64,000 nt of DNA from Georgenia satyanarayanai (lineage in GTDB: Bacteria; Actinomycetota; Actinomycetes; Actinomycetales; Actinomycetaceae). Below, piece by piece: positions 9,578 through 20,206 of the stretch. Every line of letters begins with the position of its first letter. The stretch's first letter is position 1. A model generated the notes under the pieces. That model did no database searches. It was not told the DNA's origin and was given only the letters and a program-made list of their open reading frames with translations. The position numbers were made by a program, and so were the translations under genes. The DNA lies in the NCBI RefSeq assembly GCF_009193135.1, contig NZ_VUKC01000008.1, positions 62,001-126,000 on the forward strand. The letters are read 5' to 3'.

Positions 9578-9638
9578 ACGTCCTCTTTCCCTCAGGCGTC
9601 GGCGCGCCGACGCGCGTGGCTGGTGCTCGGTGTCATCC

Positions 9639-9644
9639 AGACTA
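9639..9644 (-). promoter_or_regulatory. -10 hexamer TAGTCT for aceE
   Basis: TAGTCT on the minus strand lies 61 bases upstream of GTG 9577, giving a 5' leader of about 55 bases. No good -35 is evident. Confidence 0.4.
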
Positions 9645-9845
9645 GGCCCATTGTTGCGCCCGATGGCAGCCAGAAACCATCGTCTCGGCGGCCCCGCGCT
9701 ATGACCTTGGCAACAGGCGCCGGCGCGACGCGAGGCGGTTCGTCTGGGATTGGGAACGTCGCGGCAGTAGCGTTGTGCCCGTCCCCACGACCGGTGGGGT
9801 GGTTCGGCGCACCTCAGCGCCACCGAGACGAGAGTGGGAGTACAC

Positions 9846-10268
9846 GTGGCAGCGACCGCTGGCCCTGATGCCGGCAGCCGGTTCGGCTTCAACCCCGGGC
9901 AGGAGATCCAGGAGTTCGGGTACGACACCGATGTCGACGAGGCGGTCCGCTCGGCCGTCTCGGACGTCACGGGGACGGACCTCGTGGACGAGGAGTACTC
10001 CGACGTCGTCGACGGCGCCATCATCTGGTGGCGTGACGACGACGGCGACGAGAGCGACCTCACCGACCTCCTCGTCGACGCCCTCGACAACCTGGACGAC
10101 GCCGGGACGATCGTCGTCCTCACCCCCAAGCCGGGCCGTGGCGGCCACGTCGGGCCCGCGGTCGTGGAGGACGCCGCCCGCACGGCCGGTCTCCAGCCCA
10201 CCGGTTCCGTCGGCGCCGGGGCCGACTGGAACGGGCTGCGTCTGCTCGCCCGTGGTCGCGGTCGCTGA
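9846..10268 (+). CDS. DUF3052 family protein
   Basis: 140 residues, unknown function. It resembles the mycobacterial DUF3052 protein encoded beside aceE (pattern [11 protein letters not shown] ... [13 protein letters not shown] ... VLTPKPG). GTG 9846 is preferred because GGGAG lies five bases upstream; GTG 9834 is possible. The fold appears to be a short alpha/beta unit with an acidic middle. The stop lies inside the next gene by 17 bases, so the two are cotranscribed. A second paralogue is at 17366. Confidence 0.85.
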   Translation: MAATAGPDAGSRFGFNPGQEIQEFGYDTDVDEAVRSAVSDVTGTDLVDEEYSDVVDGAIIWWRDDDGDESDLTDLLVDALDNLDDAGTIVVLTPKPGRGGHVGPAVVEDAARTAGLQPTGSVGAGADWNGLRLLARGRGR

Positions 10269-10698
10269 CCGGGCGCCCGTCCTCGAGCTGCCCGACACGC
10301 ACGGCACCCCCGTGCGTGTCGGTGGGGCGCGCACGCGGCCGCAGCTGGTCGTGTTCCTCCCGTTCGCGTTCTCCCGGGTCTGCGGCGGCGAGCTCCGCGC
10401 GCTCGCCGCGGAGCCCCTCACCGGTGCCGACGTCGTCGCCGTCACCTGTGACCCCGTCTTCGCGCTGCGCGCGTGGGGCGAGCAGGAGGGGGTGACCGTC
10501 CCGCTGCTGTCGGACTTCTGGCCGCACGGCCGGGCGGCGCGGGCCTTCGGTGTGCTCGACGACGCGTCCGGTGCCCCGCAGCGGGCCACCTTTCTCCTCG
10601 ACGACGACGGCGTGGTCGCCTGGTCCGTGCGCACCCCCGGCGGGGTGGCGCGGTCCGTCGCCGACTACCGCGCCGCCGTCGCCGCTCTGACGGGCTGA
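10252..10698 (+). CDS. AhpE-like 1-Cys peroxiredoxin
   Basis: 148-residue thioredoxin-fold peroxidase. The peroxidatic motif reads [12 protein letters not shown], matching the AhpE pattern PLAFTGICQGEL, with the expected Pro-x3-Ser/Thr-x2-Cys spacing. No second, resolving cysteine with family spacing is seen. It starts at GTG 10252, overlapping the DUF3052 gene by 17 bases, so expression is coupled. Likely substrates are alkyl or lipid hydroperoxides (family knowledge). Confidence 0.85.
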   Translation: MVAVADRAPVLELPDTHGTPVRVGGARTRPQLVVFLPFAFSRVCGGELRALAAEPLTGADVVAVTCDPVFALRAWGEQEGVTVPLLSDFWPHGRAARAFGVLDDASGAPQRATFLLDDDGVVAWSVRTPGGVARSVADYRAAVAALTG

Positions 10699-10724
10699 GC
10701 GCGGCGACCCCCCATGATGTCGTC

Positions 10725-11177
10725 ATGACACAGCAGCGGGTCCGACAGCTCCGGGTCGTCGTCGAGGCGGAGGACTACGACGAGGCGGTCCGTTTCTTCC
10801 GGGACGTCCTCGGCATGGACGAGCAGGCGGCCTTCGCCGAGGGGGAGGAGGACCGTGTCGCCATCCTCGACGCGGGCCGCGCGACGCTCGAGATCGCCTC
10901 GACCGCCCACAAGCGCGAGATCGACCGCGTCGAGGGCGTGACGGTGCCGAGCCCGCGCATCCGGCTCGCCTTCGAGGTGGACGACTCCCCGACCGCGACG
11001 GCCGATCTCGCCTCCGCCGGGGGACGGGTGGTGGCCGACCCGGTGATGACGCCGTGGCGGTCGGTGAACTCCCGGCTCGAGGCGCCCGCCGGCCTCCAGA
11101 TCACCCTCTTCCAGGAGACCGAGCCGCTGGAGGAGCGCCGCTCGCGCGAGGGCTTCGGCACGGACGACGAGCGCTGA
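10725..11177 (+). CDS. VOC (glyoxalase-fold) protein
   Basis: 150 residues with the paired beta-alpha-beta-beta-beta layout of the vicinal-oxygen-chelate superfamily (RVRQLRVVVEAEDYDEAVRFF, then GLQITLFQETE at the end). Metal-ligand residues are only partly conserved, so a binding rather than catalytic role is possible. It follows the peroxiredoxin by 26 bases and may belong to the same transcript. Substrate unknown. Confidence 0.75.
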   Translation: MTQQRVRQLRVVVEAEDYDEAVRFFRDVLGMDEQAAFAEGEEDRVAILDAGRATLEIASTAHKREIDRVEGVTVPSPRIRLAFEVDDSPTATADLASAGGRVVADPVMTPWRSVNSRLEAPAGLQITLFQETEPLEERRSREGFGTDDER

Positions 11178-11181
11178 CCAG

Positions 11182-11187
11182 TACGCT
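11182..11187 (+). promoter_or_regulatory. -10 hexamer TACGCT for tRNA-Val
   Basis: TACGCT lies 27 bases before the mature tRNA 5' end, right after the preceding stop codon. Confidence 0.4.
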
Positions 11188-11213
11188 GGCCCTGGCAGCC
11201 GCTCGGCTGCGTG

Positions 11214-11287
11214 GGGCCTGTAGCTCAGTTGGTCAGAGCGCCGCGTTTACACCGCGGAGGTCGTCGGTTCGAGGCCGGCCGGGCCCA
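11214..11287 (+). tRNA. tRNA-Val (anticodon TAC)
   Basis: Full cloverleaf: acceptor GGGCCTG pairs with CGGGCCC, D-arm GCTC/GAGC, anticodon stem CCGCG/CGCGG with loop TTTACAC (anticodon TAC), T-arm GTCGG-TTCGAGG-CCGGC, discriminator A. The next bases are CCG, so the CCA tail is not encoded. It reads GUA valine codons, which are rare in this GC-rich genome. Confidence 0.96.
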
Positions 11288-11304
11288 CCGTGCCAGCCCC
11301 AACG

Positions 11305-12684
11305 TCAGCGTGGCCGAGGTGCCAGCCGGTCCGACGCCCGCGCGGTGAGCCGCTCCAGAGGTCCCCGGCCGAGCAGGACGGCCCAGAGCGTGCACCCGAG
11401 GAGCAGGCCCGCGGCGAGGAACCAGAACAGCTCGGGGGGCTGGCTCCACCCGCCCGGCCCCATCACCATCCAGATGGCGACGACGTGGGCCGTGTAGGCG
11501 GTCAGCGGCATCGACCCGACGGCGGCGAGCGGCAGGAGGACGTACCGCAGGGCCTCGCCGGTGAGCAGCAGCAGTCCGACCAGGGCGAGGGCGAGCCCGC
11601 CCGAGCCGAGGATCTCCATCGTGCCGCCGGAGTGGGGGTAGCTCGAGAGGAACGCACCCAGCATGGTCCCGCCCACGTCGGCCGTTGCGACCGCGTCGGG
11701 ATAGGTCGCCCAGCCGTTGCCGTCCTCCTCGATGGCGAGGTCGTCACCCGAGAGGTCGGCGCCGTCGTCCTCCGGGTAGCAGGAGAGGTAGCCGTCGCCG
11801 TAGTCCTCGCACACCATGCCGGTGAGGTCGGCCTCGTCACCCGGGATCAACACGGGCCAGGACCCGTCGTCGACGACGGAGGACTCGGCGCCCGACGAGG
11901 AGTACCAGCTGCCCTCGACGTCGTAGGGGTCTCCGGCCCACAGGGCGCCGGCGGTGTAGCCGACCGCGGAGAGCACGGTGCCGACGGCGAGGGTGAGGGC
12001 CATGGTCCGCTTCCTCGTGACGTCGAGCCGGCCGACGGCGAGGCCGGCGAGCATGAGCGCGGTCCACACGACGATCGAGTAGGTGCCCTCGAGGACGAAC
12101 CCGACCCCGCTGCCCGAGGACCACAGCGCGAGCGCCATGAGCCCGGCGACCAGCGCAGGTCCGGCGACGGCGAGGGCCGCGGCCCAGAGGAGGACGCGGG
12201 ACACGCGCATGCCGACGAACAGGACAGCGACCGCGTACACGGCACCGTAGAACGTGAGGATGACCGCGATGCTCGTGCCGAGCAGCTCCAGGACGAGGCC
12301 GATCGCGAAGATCACCAGTCCGCGCGCGACCAGTCGCAGGCGCGCGTGCCCCAGCTCGGCGCCGGTCGGGATGCGGGTGCGGCCGGTCATGATCGCGATC
12401 GAGATGCCGGCCAGCACGGCGAAGAGGATCGAGGAGCGTCCGTTGACGAGGTCCACCCACGTCGCGGGCTCGTCCCAGCGCAGCGCTCCCGGCAGGGCGG
12501 CCGTGTGTGCGGCCGCCATCCCGAGCACCGCGATCCCGCGGGCGATGTCCAGGGCGACGACCCGCGGGGCCCGGCCGAAGGTACGGAGCCTGCCCGGTCC
12601 GGTCCGCGCTGCCGGTGGCGCCGGCGGTGCCGGGAGTGTGACGAGTGTGTCGGGCCGAGGGGGCGCGGGCGGAGCTGTCGTCAT
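11305..12684 (-). CDS. Multipass membrane acyltransferase-like protein (DUF1624/DUF418 type)
   Basis: 459 residues with about ten hydrophobic segments. After a proline-rich cytoplasmic N-terminus the sequence ALDIARGIAVLGM marks the heparan-alpha-glucosaminide acetyltransferase-like (DUF1624) start. A long acidic external loop rich in Asp, Gly and Ser (SSGAESSVVDDGS through GDDLAIEEDGNG) splits the membrane domain. The C-terminal ALRYVLLPLAAVGSMPLTAYTAH resembles DUF418. It probably moves acyl groups across the membrane; substrate unknown. The start ATG 12684 follows GAGGAA. It converges on the tRNA gene with only 17 bases between. Confidence 0.78.
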   Translation of the reverse strand: MTTAPPAPPRPDTLVTLPAPPAPPAARTGPGRLRTFGRAPRVVALDIARGIAVLGMAAAHTAALPGALRWDEPATWVDLVNGRSSILFAVLAGISIAIMTGRTRIPTGAELGHARLRLVARGLVIFAIGLVLELLGTSIAVILTFYGAVYAVAVLFVGMRVSRVLLWAAALAVAGPALVAGLMALALWSSGSGVGFVLEGTYSIVVWTALMLAGLAVGRLDVTRKRTMALTLAVGTVLSAVGYTAGALWAGDPYDVEGSWYSSSGAESSVVDDGSWPVLIPGDEADLTGMVCEDYGDGYLSCYPEDDGADLSGDDLAIEEDGNGWATYPDAVATADVGGTMLGAFLSSYPHSGGTMEILGSGGLALALVGLLLLTGEALRYVLLPLAAVGSMPLTAYTAHVVAIWMVMGPGGWSQPPELFWFLAAGLLLGCTLWAVLLGRGPLERLTARASDRLAPRPR

Positions 12685-12833
12685 GACACGTTCCTCACGA
12701 TGGAGCAGACAGGGGGACGTCGCGCTGACTGTGGTCGAGGTCGGCCACGTCCCCGTCGCGTGAGTGCCGGGAGGATCACAGGCAGCGCCACACCCTACTG
12801 CCGAGCGGCTCGCCGCAGGCGGCGTCCGTGGGC

Positions 12834-13823
12834 TCAGCGACCGGCCGGGGGTGTCCTGTCGACGGTGCCCTGGCCCGCCTGGCCGTACCTCGCGGCGAGC
12901 AGCGTGCACGCCTCACGCAGCTCGGCGGGGGAGACCTCGTCGATCGCCGTGTCGAGGCGGCCGAGCGAGGCGGCCAGGGCGGGCCACGACCACGAGCCCA
13001 CCGACACCCGGCAGTGGTCGGCGCCGACGGCGACGACGGTGCCGTCGCCGAGGAACGGGGCAACCTCGTGGGCGGGGCGGGCGAGCGTGGCCTCCCCGCG
13101 GCACGGCCAGTCGCCCGTCCCCACCGAGCCGCGGAACGTGCCGGTGAGGAACGCGGCGACCTCCCCGCCGGGCAGCGCGCGCGGGCGGAAGGGCACGCCG
13201 GTCCGCATCCGAGGGCGGAGCCGGTCGAGGCGGAAGGTGCGCCAGTCCTCGCGGTCGAGGTCCCAGGCGACGAGGTACCAGCGCCCCGCGGAGCTCACCA
13301 CGTGGTGCGGCTCGGCGCGCCGGGCGGGCCGGTCGGCGTCGACCCCGTAGTCGAAGCGCAGCACCTCGCGACGGTGGGCGGCGGCGCTGACGGCCACGAG
13401 CACCTCCGGGTCGACGGCGGGGACCGCGGGGTGCCGGCCGACGGCGGTGACCGTGACGGCGTCCACCCGGTGGCGCAGCGCGGCCGGCATGAGCTGACGC
13501 ACGGTGGCCAGGGCCCGCGCGGCCGCGACGTCCGTGGCGACGCCCCCGGCCGAGGCCGTCCGCAGGGCGAGGGCGAGCGCCACAGCCTGCTCGTCGTCGA
13601 AGAGGAGTGGCGGCAGCTCGGCCCCGGCCTCGAGCCGGTACCCGCCGTCGGGGCCCATGACGGCGGTCACCCGGTAGCCCAGCCCGCGCAGCCGGTCGAC
13701 GTCGCGGCGCACGGTCCGCGGGCTCACCCCCATGCGGTCGGCGAGGTGCCGGCCGGGCCAGTCGCGCCGCGTCTGGAGCAGGGACAGCAGCTGGAGCAGC
13801 CGGGACGTCGGCGTCGTCGTCAT
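12834..13823 (-). CDS. HTH-WYL transcriptional regulator (DeoR-type HTH)
   Basis: 329 residues. The N-terminal helix-turn-helix (RHLADRMGVSPRTVRRDVDR) is followed by a WYL domain with the signature GRWYLVAWDLDREDWRTF and a WCX C-terminal part. This class senses a small ligand, often nucleic-acid related, and commonly controls a divergent VOC/PhnB gene. The divergent gene here is such a protein, and the 96-base gap holds both promoters. TACGGT six bases before the ATG points to a leaderless mRNA. Confidence 0.9.
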   Translation of the reverse strand: MTTTPTSRLLQLLSLLQTRRDWPGRHLADRMGVSPRTVRRDVDRLRGLGYRVTAVMGPDGGYRLEAGAELPPLLFDDEQAVALALALRTASAGGVATDVAAARALATVRQLMPAALRHRVDAVTVTAVGRHPAVPAVDPEVLVAVSAAAHRREVLRFDYGVDADRPARRAEPHHVVSSAGRWYLVAWDLDREDWRTFRLDRLRPRMRTGVPFRPRALPGGEVAAFLTGTFRGSVGTGDWPCRGEATLARPAHEVAPFLGDGTVVAVGADHCRVSVGSWSWPALAASLGRLDTAIDEVSPAELREACTLLAARYGQAGQGTVDRTPPAGR

Positions 13824-13829
13824 CGCCCG

Positions 13830-13835
13830 ACCGTA
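13830..13835 (-). promoter_or_regulatory. -10 hexamer TACGGT, leaderless WYL regulator
   Basis: Minus-strand TACGGT ends six bases before ATG 13823. Confidence 0.55.
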
Positions 13836-13919
13836 ACGAAGGTGGAGGACACGATCTGACCGCCACTGCTGGCAGCGTCGGCCGTGTCCCCGTGAAGCCA
13901 ACCCTGAAGGAGCACCACC

Positions 13920-14339
13920 ATGTCCGTCGCCGTCACCCCCCACCTCAACTTCCGCGGCCAGGCGCGCGCCGCCCTCGAGCACTACCGGTCCGTCTTCGGC
14001 GGGGAGGTCGTCGCCGTCACCCACGCCGACACGGGCCGTCCTGTCCCGGCGGGGGAGGAGAGCCACGTCAGCTGGGGACAGCTCGTCTCCGCGGCCGGCG
14101 TGCGCGTCATGGCCTACGACGTCCCGTCCACCGACGCCTGGGACCCGGGCACCAACGCGTCCTACGTGTCCGTGCGCGGCGCCGACGCCGAGGAGGTGCG
14201 CCGCTACTGGGACGCGCTGGCCGCCGACGCCACCGTCCTCGTCCCCCTCGCACCCGCCCCGTGGGCGCCGCTGTACGGGATGCTCACCGACCCGTTCGGC
14301 GTCACGTGGGTGCTCGACGTCGAGTGGGCCAGAGGCTGA
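13920..14339 (+). CDS. PhnB-like VOC protein
   Basis: 139 residues, VOC fold of the PhnB / 3-demethylubiquinone methyltransferase-like group: TPHLNFRGQARAALEHYRSVF at the N-terminus and MLTDPFGVTWVLDV at the C-terminus. GAAGGAG lies before ATG 13920. It is divergent from the WYL regulator, its likely controller. Substrate unknown. Confidence 0.85.
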   Translation: MSVAVTPHLNFRGQARAALEHYRSVFGGEVVAVTHADTGRPVPAGEESHVSWGQLVSAAGVRVMAYDVPSTDAWDPGTNASYVSVRGADAEEVRRYWDALAADATVLVPLAPAPWAPLYGMLTDPFGVTWVLDVEWARG

Positions 14340-14347
14340 CCGCGGGC

Positions 14348-14381
14348 GGGCCGTGGCCGCCCGGCCGGGCGGCCACGGCCC
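14348..14381. terminator. Bidirectional hairpin terminator
   Basis: Perfect 15-base arms (GGGCCGTGGCCGCCC) with a GGCC loop between two converging genes, ending 9 bases from each reading frame. Confidence 0.8.
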
Positions 14382-14390
14382 GTCGGTGGT

Positions 14391-14549
14391 TCAGCGGCCG
14401 AGGAGGCGGCCGAGGAAGCCGGCGTCGGCCCACTCGTGGCCCGGGCAGCGCTCGCTGGGCGGCACGTCACGCATGACGTCGTCCACGTGCTCGCCGCACC
14501 CGGCCCAGGTCGTCTTCTGGCAGGTCGGGCAGGTCACCGGTCGGCACAT
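14391..14549 (-). CDS. 52-residue Cys-rich (zinc-ribbon-like) protein
   Basis: Small protein read from ATG 14549, with AAGGAG ten bases upstream, to TGA at 14391. It begins MCRPVTCPTCQKTTWAGC and continues with GEHVDDVM, PSERCPGHEW and a hydrophobic tail FLGRLLGR. A CxxC pair, a third Cys and the Cys-x-Gly-His group could bind zinc. Similar short proteins occur widely in actinobacteria without an assigned role. It lies 30 bases downstream of the CstR-like gene on the same strand and probably shares its mRNA. Confidence 0.8.
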   Translation of the reverse strand: MCRPVTCPTCQKTTWAGCGEHVDDVMRDVPPSERCPGHEWADAGFLGRLLGR

Positions 14550-14579
14550 CGGGGGTCTCCTTCTGGGGGTGGGGGTCGG

Positions 14580-16700
<2,121 letters not shown>

Positions 16701-16784
16701 CTACCCGGCGGAGACGGGCGAGGCGAGGATGGGCGCAGCGGCCAGGCCGGCCGCAAGACGTGCCCGTCCACGAGAGGTCACATC

Positions 16785-17276
16785 ATGAGCGTCACCGACG
16801 AGCTCCTCCGCAACGCCGAGGCCTACGCCGCCGGCTTCTCCAAGGGCGACCTGCCGATGCCACCCGCGCGTCACGTCGCCGTCGTCGCCTGCATGGACGC
16901 GCGGCTCAACCCCTACGGGCTGCTCGGCCTCGAGGAGGGCGACGCGCACGTCATCCGCAACGCCGGCGGGGTGATCACCGAGGACGAGATCCGCTCGCTC
17001 GCCATCAGCCAGCGCCTCCTCGGGACCCGCGAGATCATCCTCATCCACCACACCGACTGCGGGATGCTCACCTTCACCGACGACGAGCTCAAGGCCCAGA
17101 TCGAGGCTGACACGGGCATCCGCCCGCCGTGGTCACCCGAGTCCTTCCGCGACCCGGCCGAGGACGTGCGCCAGTCGATCGCGCGGATCGCCGCGAACCC
17201 CTTCGTCCCGCACAAGGACGCGGTCCGCGGCTTCGTCTACTCGGTCACCGACGGGACCCTCACCGAGGTGCGGTAG
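16785..17276 (+). CDS. canA: Beta-carbonic anhydrase, Rv1284 (CanA) type
   Basis: 163-residue zinc enzyme interconverting CO2 and bicarbonate. Zinc ligands Cys36, His89 and Cys92 (ACMDARL, HHTDCGM) and the Asp38-Arg40 dyad are intact. The sequence closely resembles mycobacterial Rv1284 (IRSLAISQRLLGTREIIL, DTGIRPPWSPESF). It is divergent from the persulfide reductase, separated by about 200 bases. GAGAGG lies 10 bases before ATG 16785. Confidence 0.95.
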   Translation: MSVTDELLRNAEAYAAGFSKGDLPMPPARHVAVVACMDARLNPYGLLGLEEGDAHVIRNAGGVITEDEIRSLAISQRLLGTREIILIHHTDCGMLTFTDDELKAQIEADTGIRPPWSPESFRDPAEDVRQSIARIAANPFVPHKDAVRGFVYSVTDGTLTEVR

Positions 17277-17353
17277 GACGGCGCGCCCAGCTCCGCCGGG
17301 GTCGTCGACGGGTCCGTCGAGCTGGTCTCCGAGGGACGACGCGCTTCGCGGCA

Positions 17354-17359
17354 TAGCCT
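17354..17359 (+). promoter_or_regulatory. -10 hexamer TAGCCT, leaderless DUF3052 gene
   Basis: TAGCCT ends six bases before ATG 17366. Confidence 0.55.
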
Positions 17360-17365
17360 GACGTC

Positions 17366-17779
17366 ATGGCCCGCACGGTGGCGGAGAAGATGGGGGTACG
17401 GGCGGGCGCCCGCGCGCACGTCGTCGGAGCGCCCGCCGAGGCACTGGCCGCCCTCGAGCTGCCCGAGCTGGAGCACGTGACCGACGGCGACGTCGACTAC
17501 GCCCACCTCTTCGTCACCCGCCAGGAGGAGATGCACGCGGCCTTCCCGCCGCTGCGTGACCGGCTGCGTCCGGGCGGGACGCTGTGGGTGTCCTGGCCCA
17601 AGGGCGGTCGGCTCGGCACCGACCTCACGATCAGGTCGGTCATCGCCCTCGGCTACGCCGCGGGCCTCGTCGAGAGCACGTGCCTGCGCGTGGACGGCAC
17701 GTGGTCGGCCCTGAAGTTCACCCGACCGAAGCCGGGGAAGACGTACCGCAACAGCTACGGCTCCCTGCCCGGTTCATGA
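17366..17779 (+). CDS. DUF3052-like protein, second paralogue
   Basis: 137 residues of unknown function. The order KMGVRAGARAHVVGAPAE ... YAHLFVTRQEEM ... LRPGGTLWVSWPKGG ... GTDLT ... TWSALKF can be aligned with the 9846 protein (shared PK-x-G turn, GL before the last strand, W-x-x-L at the end). It resembles the nucleotide-binding half of a methyltransferase without a clear cofactor motif. The leaderless promoter is next to the ATG; no operon partner. Confidence 0.8.
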   Translation: MARTVAEKMGVRAGARAHVVGAPAEALAALELPELEHVTDGDVDYAHLFVTRQEEMHAAFPPLRDRLRPGGTLWVSWPKGGRLGTDLTIRSVIALGYAAGLVESTCLRVDGTWSALKFTRPKPGKTYRNSYGSLPGS

Positions 17780-17798
17780 CGCGAGGGGCGCCGAGTCC

Positions 17799-18104
17799 TC
17801 AGCCGGCCAGGCGGTCCGCCCAGCGCCGTCCGGCGTCGCCGCCCCACGCGTCCCAGGCCACGCGTCCGGGCGAGGGGAAGCCCGGGGTGTTGCCCCTGAA
17901 ACCGGGAGCGTCGCGGTCGACGACGTGCCGGGCGAAGTAGGCGTGCATCGTCGCGAGGTCCTCCTCGCTCACGTCCTCACCGCGCGCGAGCTGGTACGCG
18001 CGGCCCCGGCCGACGTCGGTGAAGCCCTTGCCCGCCCTGCCCTCCTCGATCCAGCGGACGGCTCGGGCCGCCGCCTGCTGCACACCCTTGGGTGGTCTGG
18101 CCAC
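17799..18104 (-). CDS. Conserved protein, phage-structural-like helical domain
   Basis: 101 residues. The pattern GVQQAAARAVRWIEEGRAG ... FTDVGRGRAYQLARGEDVS ... MHAYFARHVVD ... FPSPGRVAWDAWGGDAGRRW matches a small domain that also occurs at the N-terminus of some phage head or portal-associated proteins. Here it is free-standing, with no phage genes around it. Role unknown. It starts three bases after the DUF2945 stop, so the two are cotranscribed. Confidence 0.7.
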   Translation of the reverse strand: MARPPKGVQQAAARAVRWIEEGRAGKGFTDVGRGRAYQLARGEDVSEEDLATMHAYFARHVVDRDAPGFRGNTPGFPSPGRVAWDAWGGDAGRRWADRLAG

Positions 18105-18107
18105 GGC

Positions 18108-18314
18108 TCAGCCCCTCGTCGTCAGGGCCTCGGGCCGGTGCGCGGCGCGCTTGCCGCTGCTCTCGGACTCGACGATGAGCATCGGCTCGTCCGGCGAGGC
18201 GGTGAAGTGCTGCTTGGCGAGCTGGAAGTCCGTGGTGCGGACGTCGACGACGACGCCGTGGGTGACTCCCTGCGGGGTGTTCCACGAGACGTGGTCGCCC
18301 TCGGACAGTGCCAT
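18108..18314 (-). CDS. DUF2945 (TUDOR-like) protein
   Basis: 68 residues beginning MALSEGDHVSWNTPQGV and continuing GVVVDVRTTDFQL, the core of the DUF2945 / hypervirulence-associated TUDOR family. GGAGGA lies 3-8 bases upstream of ATG 18314, which decides the start against a longer frame. It is transcribed together with the next gene downstream. Function unknown. Confidence 0.8.
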   Translation of the reverse strand: MALSEGDHVSWNTPQGVTHGVVVDVRTTDFQLAKQHFTASPDEPMLIVESESSGKRAAHRPEALTTRG

Positions 18315-18406
18315 GGCTCCTCCGATCGGTCGGGCCACCACGGTGGCACAGCCGCGGGCGGCCGGCACGCTCTCGGGGCGCACCGGCGCCTCACGTCCAC
18401 CCGAAG

Positions 18407-18529
18407 GTGCTCAACGTCCTCGGCGGCATCGTCCTCGTGACGACGCTCCGCGTGGTGAGGTCCAAGGAGCTGGTCGTCCACTTCCGCGAGCAGGCCCCGG
18501 AGGACCCGGACGCCGCCCACGAGCGCTGA
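18407..18529 (+). CDS. Possible 40-residue protein or gene remnant
   Basis: From GTG 18407 the frame reads LNVLGGIVLVTTLRVVRSKE then LVVHFREQAPED and stops at 18529. Nearly every third codon position is G or C, as in real genes here, and a short hydrophobic stretch is present. There is no ribosome site. It could be a small membrane peptide or the end of a decayed gene. Confidence 0.3.
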   Translation: MLNVLGGIVLVTTLRVVRSKELVVHFREQAPEDPDAAHER

Positions 18530-18612
18530 CCCGGGCACGTGTCAGCGGGTGACGACGGCGGCCCGGCCCGCCACCGACCGTGCGGTCGACGTGCGGGCCG
18601 GGCCGGGGCCGG

Positions 18613-19602
18613 TCACCAGCGCGGGTGGATGGCCTCGCGCAGGTCGCGGTCGTAGATGGAGCGGACGGCGTCGTCGAGCTCGGCCGGCAGCTCGAGGGAG
18701 CCGGCCGCGGCGTTGGCGCGGGCCTGCTCGGGGTTGCGGGCGCCGGGGATGACGGAGGAGACGCCGTCCTGGGCGGCCGCCCACGCCAGCGCGACCTGCG
18801 CCGTCGTCGCCTGCGGGACGAGGAGGCGGGCGACGGAGGCGAACTCGGCGGCGGCACGCACCCCCGTCTCGAAGTCCACCCCGGAGAAGGTCTCCCCGAC
18901 GTCGAAGGCCTCGCCGTGGCGGTTGAAGCTGCGGTGGTCGTTCTCCGCGAAGGTCGTCTCGGGGGTGTAGCGCCCCGAGAGGAGGCCGCTGGCCAGCGGG
19001 ACGCGGGCGATGACCCCGACCCCGGCCTCGCGCGCCGCGGGCAGCACCTCCTCCAGCGGCTTGAGCCGGAAGGCGTTGAGGATGATCTGGACGGTCGCGA
19101 CGTTCGGGCGCGCGATCGCGGTCAGCGCCTCCTCGACCTTCTCCACGCTCACGCCGTAGGCGGCGGTGACGCCCTCCTCGACGAGGGTGTCGAGATCGTC
19201 GAAGACCCGGTCGATGCCGTAGACCGCGGTCGGCGGGCAGTGGAGCTGGACGAGGTCGAGGGTGTCGACGCCGAGGTTGCGGCGCGAGCGCTCGGTCCAC
19301 GCCCGGAAGTTGTCCATCGAGTAGTTCTCGGGCTCCTGCGGCAGACGCCGGCCCATCTTCGTCGCGACCGTGACGTCCGCGCCCGGGTTGGCGCGGCGCC
19401 ACTGCGCGATGATCGACTCGCTGCGGCCGTCACCGTAGACGTCGGCGGTGTCGAAGAAGGTGACGCCGGCCTCGGCCGAGGCGTCGAGGACGGCGAGGGC
19501 ATCGGCCTCCGCCACGTCCCCCCAGTCGGCGCCGAGCTGCCAGGTGCCGAGGCCGATGGCCGAGACGGTGCGGCCGGTACGGCCCAGGGTGCGCGACTGC
19601 AT
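18613..19602 (-). CDS. Aldo/keto reductase
   Basis: 329-residue NADPH-dependent TIM-barrel oxidoreductase. The catalytic tetrad is present: Asp and Tyr in [14 protein letters not shown], Lys in VATKMGRR, His in LVQLHCPP. The C-terminal cofactor pocket [16 protein letters not shown] is typical. AAGGAG lies just before ATG 19602. It stands alone; substrate unknown (general aldehyde or ketone reduction). Confidence 0.92.
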   Translation of the reverse strand: MQSRTLGRTGRTVSAIGLGTWQLGADWGDVAEADALAVLDASAEAGVTFFDTADVYGDGRSESIIAQWRRANPGADVTVATKMGRRLPQEPENYSMDNFRAWTERSRRNLGVDTLDLVQLHCPPTAVYGIDRVFDDLDTLVEEGVTAAYGVSVEKVEEALTAIARPNVATVQIILNAFRLKPLEEVLPAAREAGVGVIARVPLASGLLSGRYTPETTFAENDHRSFNRHGEAFDVGETFSGVDFETGVRAAAEFASVARLLVPQATTAQVALAWAAAQDGVSSVIPGARNPEQARANAAAGSLELPAELDDAVRSIYDRDLREAIHPRW

Positions 19603-19745
19603 GCTTCTCCTTCGATGCGGGCGGGTGCGCCCAGGTTACCGGGCCCCTGCGATGTGCTCCCGACGGGCCTGTGGTGGGATGGCTGCGTCGGCGCAGTCCC
19701 GGCGCCGCCGGCCTCCGGGCCGCCCCGTGTGCGAAGGAGAGACCC

Positions 19746-20180
19746 ATGCCCAACCCCGTGGTCAACAAGGCGAGCACCGAGTGGAACGGCGAGCTGTTCA
19801 CCGGCTCCGGCACCACCACCCTGGAGACCTCCGGCAAGGCGACCTTCGACGTCGCGTGGCAGTCGCGCGGTGAGCAGGCGGGCGGGACGACGACGCCCGA
19901 GGAGCTCATCGCCGCGGCCCACGCGACGTGCTACGCCATGCAGTTCTCCAACATGCTCAAGGAGAACGGCACCCCGCCCACCCAGCTCAACACGTCCGCC
20001 GCGGTCACCTTCGTCGCGGGCACCGGCATCACCGGGATCGAGCTCACCGTCCGCGGGACCGTCGAGGGCATCGACGCCGCGACCTTCGACGAGCTCGCCC
20101 GCAAGGCCAAGGAGACCTGCCCGGTGAGCCAGGCGCTCGCCGCCACGGAGATCACCCTCAGCGACGTCCAGCTCGCCTGA
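19746..20180 (+). CDS. osmC: OsmC/Ohr-family peroxidase
   Basis: 144 residues. Two redox cysteines in HATCYAMQFS and ETCPVSQAL match OsmC, which reduces organic hydroperoxides with dithiol reductants. GAAGGAG lies upstream of ATG 19746. Divergent from the aldo/keto reductase; a long palindromic element follows the stop. Confidence 0.92.
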   Translation: MPNPVVNKASTEWNGELFTGSGTTTLETSGKATFDVAWQSRGEQAGGTTTPEELIAAAHATCYAMQFSNMLKENGTPPTQLNTSAAVTFVAGTGITGIELTVRGTVEGIDAATFDELARKAKETCPVSQALAATEITLSDVQLA

Positions 20181-20206
20181 CCCTGCCCCACCCCCTCACC
20201 ACCCGC

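Noticed and set aside
6809-9868. Open frame of over 1000 codons on the plus strand opposite aceE
   Set aside because: It mirrors the high third-position G/C of aceE on the other strand, is Val/Gly/Asp/Arg-rich without any domain, and aceE is unmistakable.
10711-10730. ATGATGTCGTCATGAC as an operator before the VOC gene
   Set aside because: Short, imperfect and largely made of the start codon context; no partner regulator nearby.
17799-18314. Prophage remnant
   Set aside because: One protein resembles a phage-associated domain, but no integrase, attachment site, or other phage gene is present and codon use is normal.
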